7,052 nucleotides of DNA from Rubritepida sp. (GCA_014376425.1 JACMRO010000205.1:1-7052), one strand, 5' to 3'. Numbered from the stretch's first letter, positions 1 to 6,040 are shown. Notes: a model not told the origin generated them from the sequence alone. Made by a program: numbers and translations.

Positions 1-447
1 CACCAGGTGGCCGGCCGCGCCGGGCGGGCGGAGGCACCGGGCCAGGTGCTGTTGCAGTCCTACAACCCCGAACACCCTGTCATGCAGGCGCTGGTCGCCA
101 ACGATCTGGAAGCATTCCTGGCCGAGGAGAAGGCGCAGCGCCTGCCCGGCCACTGGCCGCCCTATGGTCGGCTGGCGGCGCTAATCGTCAGCAGTGAGGA
201 CGCGCTGGAGGCCGCCCGCGCGGCGCGCGACCTGGGCCTGCTGGCGCCCAACCTGCCCGGCATTTCAGTGCTGGGGCCGGCGCCGGCGCCGCTGGCCATG
301 CTGCGCGGCCGGCACCGCCACCGGCTACTGCTGAAGGCCGAGCGCGGCGTCCCGGTGCAGCCCATCCTTCGCGACTGGCTGGCAGCGGCAAGGCTATCCC
401 GCAGCGTGCGCGTCCAGGTCGATGTCGATCCGGTCAGCTTCCTGTGA
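1..447 (+). CDS. priA: Primosomal protein N' (PriA helicase), C-terminal part, 5' end outside window
   Basis: PriA is a 3'-5' superfamily 2 DNA helicase that recognises stalled or repaired forks and starts replisome reloading (PriA-dependent replication restart). Only the last 148 residues are present. The frame is open from base 1 and begins HQVAGRAGRA, which is helicase motif VI with its arginine finger (QxxGRxGR). It is followed at about residues 17-28 by GQVLLQSYNPEH, a segment characteristic of PriA (usually GxVxIQTxxPEH). The rest is the PriA C-terminal domain, including GPAPAPLAMLRGRHRHRLLLK, where the family has a G-P-x-PAP-(I/L)-x-(R/K)-x-x-x-xYR-(F/Y)-x-(L/I) pattern. The stop is TGA at 445-447. 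A GTG at 7-9 is inside motif VI and is not a start. A small NIPSNAP gene follows 44 bases downstream on the same strand. The family call is firm. What precedes base 1 is unknown. Confidence 0.95.
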   Translation, partial: HQVAGRAGRAEAPGQVLLQSYNPEHPVMQALVANDLEAFLAEEKAQRLPGHWPPYGRLAALIVSSEDALEAARAARDLGLLAPNLPGISVLGPAPAPLAMLRGRHRHRLLLKAERGVPVQPILRDWLAAARLSRSVRVQVDVDPVSFL

Positions 448-491
448 CCGCCGTTGCCGGCTAGCCTCCCCGCGCGAACAAAGGAAACGCC

Positions 492-815
492 ATGATCGTC
501 GAGCAACGCACCTACACCCTGCATCCCGGCATGACCGGGCAGTATCTGAAGCTCTACGAAACCGAGGGCATGGCGATCCAGAAGCCCATCCTCGGCCGCA
601 TGGTGGGCTACTACCAGACCGAGTTCGGCCCGCTGAACCAGATTGTCCACATGTGGGCCTATGAAAGCCTGGCCGAACGCACCGAGAAGCGGGCCCGCCT
701 GGGCGCCGACCCCGCCTGGCAGGCCTACATCGCCAAGACCCGGCCGCTGACCATGACGCAGGAGAGCAAACTGTTGATGCCCGCACCCTTCCTGCAGGTG
801 AAGTGGCAGGACTGA
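492..815 (+). CDS. NIPSNAP family protein
   Basis: A 107-residue single-domain protein of the NIPSNAP family, a ferredoxin-like alpha/beta-barrel fold related to antibiotic-biosynthesis monooxygenase-type dimers. Bacterial members have no agreed biochemical role. Visible family features are an N-terminal RTYTLHPG strand (residues 6-13), the FGPLNQIVHMWAYESL strand and turn (45-60), and the R-x-R-L-G-x-D-P-x-W-x-x-Y helix (about 67-79). The C-terminal stretch (LLMPAPF) is typical. The start is well supported: AAAGGA at 480-485 lies six bases upstream of the ATG. There is no signal peptide or membrane segment, so it is probably cytoplasmic. It lies 44 bases after priA and one base before the sugar-nucleotide reductase gene, so the latter pair is likely co-transcribed and translationally coupled. 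I see no metabolic link between the two products. Family assignment is confident; function is unknown. Confidence 0.88.
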   Translation: MIVEQRTYTLHPGMTGQYLKLYETEGMAIQKPILGRMVGYYQTEFGPLNQIVHMWAYESLAERTEKRARLGADPAWQAYIAKTRPLTMTQESKLLMPAPFLQVKWQD

Positions 816-816
816 C

Positions 817-1761
817 TTGCGGGTTCTCGTCACCGGGGCGTCGGGCTTCGTCGGTGGGCACATGCTGCCGGCATTGCGGGCGGCGTTTCCACAGGCGCGG
901 CTGATCGCGGGCGTACACCGGCGCGCGGCGCATGGCTGGGACGAAAGCCTGGCCCTGGCTCTCGACGACGAGGCCGGGCTGCGCGCGGCGCTGGCCGCGA
1001 TGCGGCCCGACGCGGTGTTGCACCTGGCCGCCCAGGCCAACGTCCCGGCTTCCTTCCACGACCCTGGTGGGACACGTGCAGCCAACCTCGATGCCACGGT
1101 GACCCTGGCCCGCGCCATGCTGGCCGCGGTGCCGGAAGCGCGCCTGGTCTTTGCCTCGACCGGCGAGGTCTATGGCCTGTCCTTCCGCGACGGCCCGGCG
1201 AATGAGGACACCCCCTTCCAGCCCACCAACCCCTATGCCGAGGCCAAGGCGGCGGCGGATACGGCGCTGGGCGAAATGGCGACGCAGGGGCTTCGGGTGG
1301 TGCGGATGCGACCGCTGAACCATGTCGGCCCCGGCCAGTCGCCCGGCTATGTGATGACCGATTTCGCCCGACAGGTGGCGCTGTTCGAGGCCGGGCGGCC
1401 AGAGCACCCGAGCCTTCGCGTGGGCGCCCTGGATCGCTGGCGGGATTTTCTCGACGTGCGCGACGTCTGCCACGGCTATGCGCTGGCGTTGGCGCGCTTC
1501 GATGATCTGGAAAATGGCGTGGCGATCAACCTGGCATCGGGCCAGGCGCGGCGCGTGGGCGACATGCTGGAAGGCCTGCTGGCGCTGGCCGGGATACGCC
1601 CGTCCATCGAGCAGGCCGCCGCCGCGCTGCGGCCCAATGACGTGGTGCGCACCCAGGGCGATGCCGCCCGGGCGCGGGCCCTGCTGGGCTGGGCGCCGCG
1701 CATCGAGTGGGGGGATACGTTGCGCGCGGTGCTGGACGACTGGCGGGGTCGAATTGTCTAA
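817..1761 (+). CDS. NAD(P)-dependent sugar-nucleotide reductase/epimerase, GDP-6-deoxy-D-mannose reductase-like
   Basis: A 314-residue extended short-chain dehydrogenase/reductase. The Rossmann nucleotide loop is TGASGFVG (residues 6-13, Gly7-x-x-Gly10-x-x-Gly13). The catalytic set is Ser114/Thr115 in ASTGEVYG plus Tyr140-x-x-x-Lys144 in NPYAEAK. RPLNHVGPGQSPGYV (165-179), DFLDVRDV (210-217) and a C-terminal LGWAPRI-x-W-x-x-TL segment resemble Rmd, which reduces GDP-4-dehydro-6-deoxy-D-mannose to GDP-D-rhamnose. The length suits that family. Other epimerase/dehydratase subfamilies cannot be excluded, so no symbol is given. The start is TTG at 817, one base after the upstream TGA, with AGGA at 808-811 at good spacing. 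No in-frame ATG lies upstream near enough, and the TTG places the Rossmann motif at the usual distance from the N terminus. No other polysaccharide gene is visible nearby. The stop borders a region of much lower G+C, but the protein's C terminus looks complete. Confidence 0.85.
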   Translation: MRVLVTGASGFVGGHMLPALRAAFPQARLIAGVHRRAAHGWDESLALALDDEAGLRAALAAMRPDAVLHLAAQANVPASFHDPGGTRAANLDATVTLARAMLAAVPEARLVFASTGEVYGLSFRDGPANEDTPFQPTNPYAEAKAAADTALGEMATQGLRVVRMRPLNHVGPGQSPGYVMTDFARQVALFEAGRPEHPSLRVGALDRWRDFLDVRDVCHGYALALARFDDLENGVAINLASGQARRVGDMLEGLLALAGIRPSIEQAAAALRPNDVVRTQGDAARARALLGWAPRIEWGDTLRAVLDDWRGRIV

Positions 1762-2601
1762 TCGACGACGTTTGGCATCGGGATGGTCGCTATCGTAAGG
1801 CTTTCAAACACTTAACTATCTCCCAGTTGAGCCATGACCGTCCGAACAGCCTCAATGATGATCTCCTGGTCCGAAGTGTTGCCGCGATAGGGTGGCGGCT
1901 GCATGAGCCTTCCTATGCCTCTTGGCGGAAATCGTCCTCGCTTGAGGGGATTTTGGCCATTGTGATAAAGGTTCCACAGACCGTCGCCGACCCGCTGTAG
2001 GATGCGAATAATGCGTTCAACTTCGACTCGCCGGGTCTCTGCAAAAAGCTCGCTCAGCTCCTGTTCCGTAGCAATACCGTGCGCGTAGACCCTAACTCGG
2101 ATAGGGCGATAAGTCGCCTCAAACTGTTTCCGATAACGCCCGAGCAGCTTCTTTAATCCTTTGAATTGCTGAGGAGTCGGGACGAAAATATGGCTGAGAT
2201 ATTCCTCCAGCCAGTCGTCAGCGGTCCCGCTGAAGCGGCGCTTACGGTCGGCTAACCGGTTGGCCGCAAAAATAGCGCCACCACCCCTCCGTGCGGCTTG
2301 AAGCAGCCTATCCAGGGTAAACGGTACATCCTTTCCCTGATCAAAAATGCGGCCAAGCGCGATGAACAAAGTCGTTTGGCTGGTACCCAGCACAAGGTTC
2401 CAAAATTCTGGTGCCGCATTGAGCCGGCCGTTTAGCGTGTTGTCGTGCAAAGCAAGATGGTTGATCGCCGCAGAACTGAAAAAACAGCGTGCGACCGTAG
2501 CCACATTCGCCTGAAAAGCTGTGAGCTGTTCTTCAAACTCGACTTCGTCAGATGGCTTCGCAGGGAGGATTTTTTCGAACCGTGATCGCTGAAAATTTCG
2601 G
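1762..2601. other. Low-GC insert between convergent resident genes
   Basis: The stretch between the end of the sugar-nucleotide reductase gene and the hslU stop has visibly different composition. I counted 28/60 G+C at 1801-1860 and 29/60 at 2161-2220, against 44/60 at 1681-1740 and 38/60 at 3181-3240 in the neighbours. It holds one minus-strand gene. The left spacer (1762-1811) and right spacer (2505-2601) show no transposase, integrase, tRNA, clear terminal inverted repeats or convincing target-site duplication. It sits exactly between the 3' ends of two facing genes, where an insertion damages neither. Recent acquisition is inferred from composition and position. Confidence 0.6.
1812..2504 (-). 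CDS. Putative HEPN-domain protein, AbiU2-like; possibly 5'-truncated or with a non-canonical start
   Basis: A 230-residue, probably all-helical, soluble protein. From memory it resembles HEPN/AbiU2-like hypothetical proteins. Shared features are an FWNLVLGTSQTTLFIALGRIFD helix (residues 34-55), a YLSHIFVPTPQQF segment (102-114), and a YRPIRVRVYAH stretch (132-142) where HEPN RNases carry their R-x(4-6)-H active site. Here that reads Arg136-x5-His142, but the usual polar residue after Arg is Val137. HEPN proteins of this type occur in abortive-infection and toxin-like systems as RNases; activity here is inferred. GTG at 2504 is the only in-frame ATG, GTG or TTG, and has only a weak AGG-type ribosome site. 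The frame stays open upstream to a TAA at 2619-2621 and still reads like family sequence there. The gene lies downstream of hslU on the same strand and has lower G+C than its neighbours. No antitoxin partner is adjacent. Confidence 0.7.
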   Translation of the reverse strand: MATVARCFFSSAAINHLALHDNTLNGRLNAAPEFWNLVLGTSQTTLFIALGRIFDQGKDVPFTLDRLLQAARRGGGAIFAANRLADRKRRFSGTADDWLEEYLSHIFVPTPQQFKGLKKLLGRYRKQFEATYRPIRVRVYAHGIATEQELSELFAETRRVEVERIIRILQRVGDGLWNLYHNGQNPLKRGRFPPRGIGRLMQPPPYRGNTSDQEIIIEAVRTVMAQLGDS

Positions 2602-3918
2602 TTACAGAATATACCGACTTAAATCTGCGCTTGCCGCCAGCGGCGCCACCTTCTCCCGCACCAGCGCCGCATCGATGCGCACCGTCTCGCCCGGACGGTC
2701 GCTGGCGGTAAAGCTGATCTCCTCCAGCAGCCGCTCCAGCACCGTGGACAGCCGCCGCGCGCCAATGTTCTCAACGCTGGCGTTGATGTCGGCCGCCAGG
2801 TCGGCCACCGCATCCACCGCATCCTCGGCGATTTCCAGCGTCAGCCCCTCGGTGCCCATCAGCGCGATGGATTGCTTGACGAGGGAGTGCTCCGGCTCGC
2901 GCAGGATGCGCTTGAAATCCTCCCGCGTCAGCGCCTTCAGCTCCACCCGGATCGGCAGCCGGCCCTGCAGTTCGGGCAGCAGGTCGGACGGCTTGCTGAG
3001 GTGGAACGCGCCCGAGGCGATGAACAGGATGAAGTCGGTGCGCACCGCGCCATGCTTGGTGTTGACCACCGTGCCCTCGATCAGCGGCAGCAGGTCGCGC
3101 TGCACGCCCTCGCGGCTGACATCGCCGCCGCGGACGCCATCGGGGCCGGCACCGCGGGCGATCTTGTCGATCTCGTCGATGAAGACGATGCCGTTATTCT
3201 CGACATGGCGCACCGCGTCGCGGATCAGCGCCTCCTCGTCCAGCAGCTTGTCGGCCTCCTCGCGCGTCATCGCCTCACGCGCGGCGGCCACCGTCATCTT
3301 GCGGGGGCGGGCATTCTTGCCGAACATCTTCGCGAGTTGTTCCTGCATGTTCTGCATGCCCGGGGGCATGCCAGGCATCTCCATCATGCCAATCGGGCTG
3401 GGCGCCGCGTCGGCTACCGCCACCTCGATCTCGCGCGTCTCGATCTCGCCGCCGCGCAGCATTTTTCGGAATTTCATCCTGGTCTCGCCGGAAGCGCCCT
3501 CGCCCACCAGCGACGTCAGCAGCCGCTCCTCCGCCGCCAACTCCGCCTTGGCCTGCACGCCCTTCCGCGCCGCTTCGCGCAGCTGCGCGATGGCAACCTC
3601 CAGCAGGTCGCGGATGATGCTGCCCACGTCGCGCCCGACATAGCCGCCCTCGGTGAATTTCGTCGCCTCGACCTTGGTAAAGGGGGCGTTGGCGAGGCGC
3701 GCCAGGCGGCGCGCGATCTCGGTCTTGCCGCAGCCGGTGGGGCCGATCATCAGGATGTTCTTGGGCACCACCTCGCCCTGCATCGCCTCGGGCAGCTGCT
3801 GCCGGCGCCAGCGGTTGCGAAGCGCGATGGCGACAGCCCGCTTGGCGTCGTTCTGGCCGACGATGAAGCGGTCGAGCTCGCTGACGATCTCGCGCGGCGA
3901 AAGATTAACGCTGTCCAT
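2602..3918 (-). CDS. hslU: ATP-dependent protease ATPase subunit HslU
   Basis: The AAA+ unfoldase ring of the cytoplasmic HslVU (ClpYQ) protease. It unfolds substrates and threads them into HslV. Numbering from ATG 3918, the protein has 438 residues: an N-terminal SPREIVSELDRFIVGQ segment, Walker A GPTGCGKT (59-66), the pore loop GYVG (92-95), an inserted I domain with a Met/Pro-rich stretch (roughly 108-240), Walker B VFIDE (245-249), the LQGRLPIRVEL region (318-328), sensor 2 GARR (386-389), and the conserved C-terminal tail ending DLSRYIL that docks into HslV. It is therefore full length. The ATG shares one base with the hslV stop (TGATG), a common arrangement for translational coupling. 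A GTG one codon upstream (3921) is an alternative that adds one Met. GGAG lies eight bases before the ATG. No hairpin with a T-run follows the stop on this strand, so read-through into the downstream HEPN-like gene is possible. Confidence 0.97.
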   Translation of the reverse strand: MDSVNLSPREIVSELDRFIVGQNDAKRAVAIALRNRWRRQQLPEAMQGEVVPKNILMIGPTGCGKTEIARRLARLANAPFTKVEATKFTEGGYVGRDVGSIIRDLLEVAIAQLREAARKGVQAKAELAAEERLLTSLVGEGASGETRMKFRKMLRGGEIETREIEVAVADAAPSPIGMMEMPGMPPGMQNMQEQLAKMFGKNARPRKMTVAAAREAMTREEADKLLDEEALIRDAVRHVENNGIVFIDEIDKIARGAGPDGVRGGDVSREGVQRDLLPLIEGTVVNTKHGAVRTDFILFIASGAFHLSKPSDLLPELQGRLPIRVELKALTREDFKRILREPEHSLVKQSIALMGTEGLTLEIAEDAVDAVADLAADINASVENIGARRLSTVLERLLEEISFTASDRPGETVRIDAALVREKVAPLAASADLSRYIL

Positions 3919-4484
3919 CACAGTGTCTCCAGCACGATATTGCCATTGGTGTAGACGCAGATGCTGGCTGCCACCTTCATGGCGCGGCGCGCGGTCTCCT
4001 CGGCGCTCAACCCCTCGATCGTCATCAGCGCGCGTGCCGCGCTGAGCGCGTAATTGCCGCCCGAGCCGATGCCGATCACGTTGTCCTCCGATTCAAGCAC
4101 GTCGCCCTGGCCGGTCAGCAGCAAGGATCGATCCTTATCGGCCACGGCCAGCAACGCTTCGAGCCGGCGCAGGTAGCGGTCGGTCCGCCAGTCCTTCGCC
4201 AGCTCGACGCAGGCGCGTTCGAGCTGATCGGGAAAGCGCTCCAGCTTCGCCTCGAGGCGTTCGAGCAATGTGAAAGCGTCGGCGGTGGCGCCGGCGAAGC
4301 CTGTCAGCACGGTGCCGCCCGCGATGCGGCGCACCTTCTTCGCATTGCCCTTGACCACTGTCTGGCCCATCGAGACCTGGCCGTCGCCCGCCATGGCGAC
4401 CTGCATCCTGCCATCCGGCCCGGGCCGTCGCACGCAGAGGATGGTGGTGCCGTGCCAGCCCAGCGGGTCGTGTGTGTTCGTCAT
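3918..4484 (-). CDS. hslV: ATP-dependent protease peptidase subunit HslV
   Basis: The proteasome-like peptidase core of HslVU, an N-terminal-nucleophile threonine protease working as a double hexamer in the cytoplasm. The 188-residue product begins with a 12-residue propeptide ending in WHG. Removal of that would expose the catalytic Thr13 of TTILCVRR. Family residues follow: AGDGQVS (32-38, with Asp34 matching Asp17 of the E. coli enzyme), KGNAKKVRR (45-53, Lys50 matching Lys33), GFAGATADAF (62-71) and GSGGNYALSAARAL (140-153). Compared with E. coli HslV as I remember it, the loop after the first strand is about five residues longer (PGPDGRMQ). ATG 4484 is chosen because it gives the family-typical propeptide; the frame extends further upstream only into low-complexity Arg-rich translation. 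The only purine-rich ribosome-site candidate, GAGG, lies almost against the ATG, which is unusually close. It overlaps hslU by one base and diverges from the aminopeptidase gene. Confidence 0.96.
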   Translation of the reverse strand: MTNTHDPLGWHGTTILCVRRPGPDGRMQVAMAGDGQVSMGQTVVKGNAKKVRRIAGGTVLTGFAGATADAFTLLERLEAKLERFPDQLERACVELAKDWRTDRYLRRLEALLAVADKDRSLLLTGQGDVLESEDNVIGIGSGGNYALSAARALMTIEGLSAEETARRAMKVAASICVYTNGNIVLETL

Positions 4485-4570
4485 GCCTCGGCATGTGGCG
4501 CGCGGCCCCGAAGGTTGCAACGCATGGCCCTCATGTGGCGTGCGTACCTTGAATCGGCTACGCGAATGGC
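4485..4570. promoter_or_regulatory. Divergent promoter region between hslV and the M17 aminopeptidase gene
   Basis: This 86-base spacer must serve, or lie close to, the promoters of both divergent genes. It contains a near-perfect direct repeat, CATGTGGCGCGCG at 4492-4504 and CATGTGGCGTGCG at 4532-4544, matching at 12 of 13 bases with starts 40 bases apart. On the minus strand a GTTGCAA element followed 16 bases later by CCACAT is a weak look-alike of a heat-shock sigma-32 promoter (consensus near CTTGAA and CCCCAT). If used, it would give hslV an almost leaderless transcript. Heat-shock control of hslVU is known in other bacteria; here the promoter assignment is only a suggestion. Confidence 0.35.
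4492..4544. repeat. Direct repeat pair CATGTGGCG(C/T)GCG in the hslV/aminopeptidase spacer
   Basis: Two 13-base copies, at 4492-4504 and 4532-4544, differ at one base. The 40-base start-to-start distance is close to four helical turns, so both would face the same side of the DNA. This is compatible with paired binding sites for a regulator. Such pairs can arise by chance in GC-rich DNA. Confidence 0.5.
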
Positions 4571-5920
4571 ATGCACGATTTCTGGACCGAGGCCGCGGAT
4601 ACGCGGCCGCTCTACACATCGATCGAAGCCGTACCGGCGGAGCATCGCGCCTTCCTGACCGCCAGCGGCTTTACCGGTGCCGCGCAGCAGATCGCGCTGC
4701 TGCCGGGGACGGACGGGCTGGCCGGCGCCGTGCTGGGGCTGGGGCTGGGAAGTGGGCCGCCCAGCCCGGCGAGTTTCGGCGGCCTGGCACATGCCCTGCC
4801 GGAGGGCAGCTTGTGGCACATGGCGGATGGCGCGCATGCGGAAAACGCCGTGCTGGGCTGGGGCCTGGGGGCCTACCGGTTCGGGCGCTATCGCAGCCAT
4901 CGCTCGCCCGCGCGCCTGCGACTGCCGCCCGGGCAGGATGGGGTGCTGGCGGAGCTTCGCGCGATCCTGCGCGCCCGCGATCTGATCAACACGCCGGCCA
5001 ACGCGCTGGGCCCGAACGAGCTGGCCGAAGCGGTGGCCGGCGTGGCGCGGGACCATGGCGCGACCTACCGGCTGATCGAGGGCGAGGCGCTGGAGGAAGG
5101 GTTTCCGGCCATCGCCGCCGTCGGCCGCGGCAGCCCGCGCGCGCCCCGCGTCGCGGTGCTGGAATGGGGCGCGGCAGACGCGCCGTTGCTGGCGCTGTGC
5201 GGCAAGGGCGTGTGCTTCGACACCGGCGGGCTGGACCTCAAGCCCGCCGCGGCGATGCTGCGGATGAAGAAGGACATGGGGGGTGCGGCGGTCATGCTGG
5301 CGCTGGCCGAATGCCTGATGGCCGCCCGCGCGCCCTGGCGCATCCTGCTGCTGGTCGGCGCGGTGGAGAATTCCGTCTCAGGCCCAGCCTTGCGCCCTGG
5401 CGACGTCATCGCCACCCGCGCCGGCCTGTCGGTCGAGATCGGCAACACGGATGCCGAGGGCCGGCTGGTGCTGGCCGACCTGCTGCACCACGCCGGCGAG
5501 CATGCACCCGCCCTGATCCTGAATGGCGCCACCCTGACCGGGGCGGCGCGCATGGCCCTGGGGCCGGACCTGCCGGCCCTGTTCAGCAATGACGAATCGC
5601 TGGCGGAGGCGCTGCTGGCCGGCGGCCGGGCGGCGCAGGAGCCGCTGTGGCGGCTGCCTTTGCATGACGGCTACGACAGCTGGTTGGACAGCCCGATCGC
5701 CGATCTGAACAACATCGCCACCAAGCCGGGCGCCGGAGCCGTCGTCGCCGCGCTGTTTCTGCGCCGCTTCGTTCCCCCATCGGTGCCCTGGGCGCATCTG
5801 GACCTCTATGCGTGGAACGATTCGACCCGGCCCGCGCGGCCGGAGGGCGGCGAAGCGACCGGCCTGCGCGCCCTGCTACGCGGCCTGGCTTCGTACCGCG
5901 CGAATAACCCTACGAACTAG
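4571..5920 (+). CDS. Leucyl aminopeptidase family protein (peptidase family M17)
   Basis: A 449-residue cytosolic metallo-aminopeptidase that removes N-terminal residues from peptides using two metal ions. All M17 catalytic positions are visible by comparison with E. coli PepA: metal ligands Lys212 and Asp217 in CGKGVCFDTGG, Asp235 in KKDMGG, and Asp294 and Glu296 in the signature NTDAEGRLVLAD (292-303), with catalytic Lys224 and Arg298. The N-terminal domain (about 1-125) is shorter and divergent compared with PepA, as in the smaller M17 proteins, and NTPANALGPNEL (140-151) begins the catalytic domain. ATG 4571 was chosen because it is the first start after the divergent spacer; its ribosome site is poor. 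The gene diverges from hslV, and the product could trim peptides released by HslVU, which is an inference from position. No PepA-type DNA-binding role can be judged from sequence. Specificity is not predicted, so no symbol is assigned. Confidence 0.93.
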   Translation: MHDFWTEAADTRPLYTSIEAVPAEHRAFLTASGFTGAAQQIALLPGTDGLAGAVLGLGLGSGPPSPASFGGLAHALPEGSLWHMADGAHAENAVLGWGLGAYRFGRYRSHRSPARLRLPPGQDGVLAELRAILRARDLINTPANALGPNELAEAVAGVARDHGATYRLIEGEALEEGFPAIAAVGRGSPRAPRVAVLEWGAADAPLLALCGKGVCFDTGGLDLKPAAAMLRMKKDMGGAAVMLALAECLMAARAPWRILLLVGAVENSVSGPALRPGDVIATRAGLSVEIGNTDAEGRLVLADLLHHAGEHAPALILNGATLTGAARMALGPDLPALFSNDESLAEALLAGGRAAQEPLWRLPLHDGYDSWLDSPIADLNNIATKPGAGAVVAALFLRRFVPPSVPWAHLDLYAWNDSTRPARPEGGEATGLRALLRGLASYRANNPTN

Positions 5921-6040
5921 TTTGATATTTCACTGGCAAATCATCGGGCATGGGATTATTACGATTCCAGATCAACGACGTGCCGACCCAGCGCACCAGC
6001 CCACCCGCCGGGAGGGTGAGCGCCCGCGGCGAAAGGAACG
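5921..6040 (+). promoter_or_regulatory. AT-richer leader and probable promoter/operator of the marR-like gene
   Basis: The first 50 bases after the aminopeptidase stop are clearly AT-richer than the flanking genes, as expected of a promoter. An imperfect inverted repeat, TGATaTTT (5923-5930) and AAATCA (5938-5943), lies at the start, and TATTAC (5957-5962) is a possible weak -10 element. MarR proteins often bind short inverted repeats in their own promoters, so autoregulation is plausible. The second half is GC-rich and holds a small hairpin. The ribosome site GAAAGGA is at 6031-6037. No coding signal is seen in this spacer. Confidence 0.35.
5999..6021 (+). other. Small leader hairpin just upstream of the marR-like ribosome site
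   Basis: CACCC (6002-6006) pairs with GGGTG (6014-6018) around a seven-base loop. After one C/A mismatch, two more pairs (GC 5999-6000 with GC 6020-6021) extend the stem. It ends ten bases before the GAAAGGA ribosome site. It could fold in the mRNA leader or act as a weak end for aminopeptidase transcripts, but there is no T-run. A stem this short may be coincidental at this G+C. Confidence 0.25.

Noticed and set aside
162..1473. Long minus-strand open frames opposite priA, NIPSNAP and the rmd-like gene (318 and 359 codons)
   Set aside because: Their translations are Arg/Ala/Gly-rich with no recognisable motifs. The plus-strand genes they oppose have clear family signatures. Such antisense frames are expected in GC-rich DNA.
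1707..2000. Plus-strand 97-codon frame entering the low-GC insert
   Set aside because: It starts out of frame inside the rmd-like gene and continues opposite the HEPN-like gene. There is no ribosome site and no family resemblance.
2570..2606. AACCG/CGGTT inverted repeat next to a six-base A/T homopolymer as an hslU terminator
   Set aside because: The stem is only five pairs with a 16-base loop. On the minus strand the homopolymer reads as A, not T, so it does not form an intrinsic terminator for hslU.
1745..2610. Target-site duplication or terminal inverted repeats bounding the low-GC insert
   Set aside because: Only a five-base match (TCGAA near 1749 and 2575) was found, which is expected by chance. 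No mobile-element ends or transposase are present.
2552..3954. Two long plus-strand open frames opposite hslU (363 and 360 codons)
   Set aside because: They are antisense to an intact hslU with all AAA+ motifs. The translations are low-complexity Ser/Arg- or His/Leu/Asp-rich, and they have no credible starts.
4548..4573. CTTGAA at 4548-4553 as a plus-strand heat-shock promoter for the aminopeptidase gene
   Set aside because: A matching -10 element would overlap the start codon at 4571, leaving no room for initiation upstream of the gene.
4485..4619. Upstream extension of hslV to a start at 4619
   Set aside because: It adds 45 Arg/Pro/Ser-rich residues, would overlap the divergent aminopeptidase start, and does not fit the short propeptide typical of HslV.
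4270..5592. Plus-strand 440-codon frame spanning hslV antisense and the aminopeptidase gene
   Set aside because: It runs in the wrong frame through the M17 gene and opposite hslV, and gives Arg/Gly/Ala-rich sequence without motifs.
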